Part shown: positions 5,979-6,514 of the stretch, one piece after another | Numbering within the stretch: the first letter of the stretch is position 1 | How the letters are laid out: every line of letters starts with the position of its first letter | NCBI GenBank assembly: GCA_028717765.1 | Contig: JAQUNE010000085.1 | Location: 1-6,514 of the forward strand | Length of the DNA: 6,514 bases | Direction of reading: 5' to 3' | Source: Candidatus Omnitrophota bacterium | GTDB taxonomy: Bacteria; Omnitrophota; Koll11; Gygaellales; Profunditerraquicolaceae | Notes under the pieces: generated by a model | What the model was told of the DNA's origin: nothing | What the model saw: only the letters and a program-made list of their open reading frames with translations | Database searches by the model: none | Translations under genes and position numbers: made by a program

Positions 5979-6514
5979 TTACTCCAATAATTTTCCGATT
6001 AATAATAATCCCAAAAACGCTAAAACAAACACCACTACTCCCATTGTGTCATGAAACAACCCAGTAGAAAATTTTGCACCATACATCTCGCTGACTAAGG
6101 ATAGAGCCACAATTCTCACAATATTTGTGGATACGGCAATCGGCACCGAAGCAAGAAATAAAATTGCTTTTCTTGGCCGTGAGATATTGGAAAAATAAGC
6201 CATTAATGCGCCCAAAGCAATCAAGGCAATCAATGACCTGATTCCCGAACAGGGATCCTCTACAATCAGATATGCATGCATGGTCTTAATTACGCTGCCG
6301 TCTCTAAGTGCTGGAATTCCGAATAAATTATTTAAGGCAAAGGTCGATACCTGGGCAGCAAAAATTTTCAGCTTAAAACTGATATTGGCAATCGCAACAA
6401 GCGGTAAAGGAATCATAAAAATTAAAAATAGGATCGGGAATAATAATTTCTTCAGGTATTCCTTTCCTAAAAATAATAAAACTAACCCGATAAGAACCGG
6501 TAACAAAGAAAATC
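5979..6514 (-). CDS. Exosortase, N-terminus cut off by the window edge
   Basis: This is the C-terminal part, with 178 whole codons visible and the frame open through the right edge. Exosortases are multi-pass inner-membrane cysteine transpeptidases that process proteins bearing a C-terminal PEP-CTERM-like signal. Seen: several hydrophobic segments and the family motifs 'FMIPLP' (6419-6402) and 'FGIPALRDGSVIKT'. All three catalytic positions are present: Cys in EDPCSGIRSL (Cys codon 6249-6251), Arg in NIVRIV (codon 6114-6116) and His in FHDTMG (codon 6051-6053). The enzyme therefore looks functional as far as it can be read. An in-frame TTG at 6506 is almost certainly an internal Leu, because hydrophobic coding continues upstream to the edge and a whole exosortase is usually near 260-300 residues before any fusion. 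EpsI follows as a separate gene. No substrate with a PEP-CTERM-like tail is in the window, so the subtype is not assigned. Confidence 0.92.
   Translation of the reverse strand, partial: FSLLPVLIGLVLLFLGKEYLKKLLFPILFLIFMIPLPLVAIANISFKLKIFAAQVSTFALNNLFGIPALRDGSVIKTMHAYLIVEDPCSGIRSLIALIALGALMAYFSNISRPRKAILFLASVPIAVSTNIVRIVALSLVSEMYGAKFSTGLFHDTMGVVVFVLAFLGLLLIGKLLE

Noticed and set aside
6504..6506. TTG as the start of the exosortase
   Set aside because: The frame stays open and hydrophobic up to the window edge, and the protein would lack the N-terminal membrane segments of the family. It is read as an internal Leu.

Overview
The window is a six-gene cluster read entirely on the minus strand, part of an exosortase-linked exopolysaccharide (EPS) locus. 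Read 5'->3' on the minus strand (right to left) the order is: exosortase (5' end cut off by the right edge), an EpsI-family protein, a polyprenyl-phosphate sugar-1-phosphate transferase, a Wza-type polysaccharide export protein with three SLBB repeats, a Wzz/BY-kinase-like chain-length protein, and a GNAT/CelD-like acyltransferase (3' end cut off by the left edge). Gaps are 2, 70, 11 and 20 bp, and the last two genes overlap by 4 bp (ATGA). This looks like one transcription unit. No promoter or terminator is convincing. No rRNA, tRNA, CRISPR or insertion sequence was seen, and no stretch over 300 bases lacks a gene.

Organism: the sequence is fairly AT-rich, and the proteins are of diderm type: a signal-peptide-bearing outer-membrane-type export protein and an exosortase with EpsI. 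The divergence from textbook Proteobacteria would fit an uncultured Gram-negative lineage such as Omnitrophota or a relative. That placement is an impression, not something shown by the sequence.

How the genes fit together: the sugar transferase would load the first sugar phosphate onto undecaprenyl phosphate at the inner membrane. The Wzz-like protein would set chain length and link assembly to export. The SLBB protein would form the periplasmic/outer-membrane conduit. Exosortase with EpsI belongs to the sorting system for PEP-CTERM-like proteins that commonly accompanies EPS loci. The acyltransferase may modify the polymer or a precursor. The polymerase, flippase, ordinary glycosyltransferases and any PEP-CTERM substrate are not in the window.

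The most unusual point is the 624-residue BY-kinase-like protein. Its P-loop lysine is replaced by Asn, the second Asp of Walker A' is Asn, the Walker B tail is changed, and there is no C-terminal tyrosine cluster. It also carries two extra membrane segments between the Wzz part and the kinase-like domain. It looks like an intact, maintained pseudokinase. The second point is the mosaic, recently homogenised tandem SLBB repeats in the export protein.
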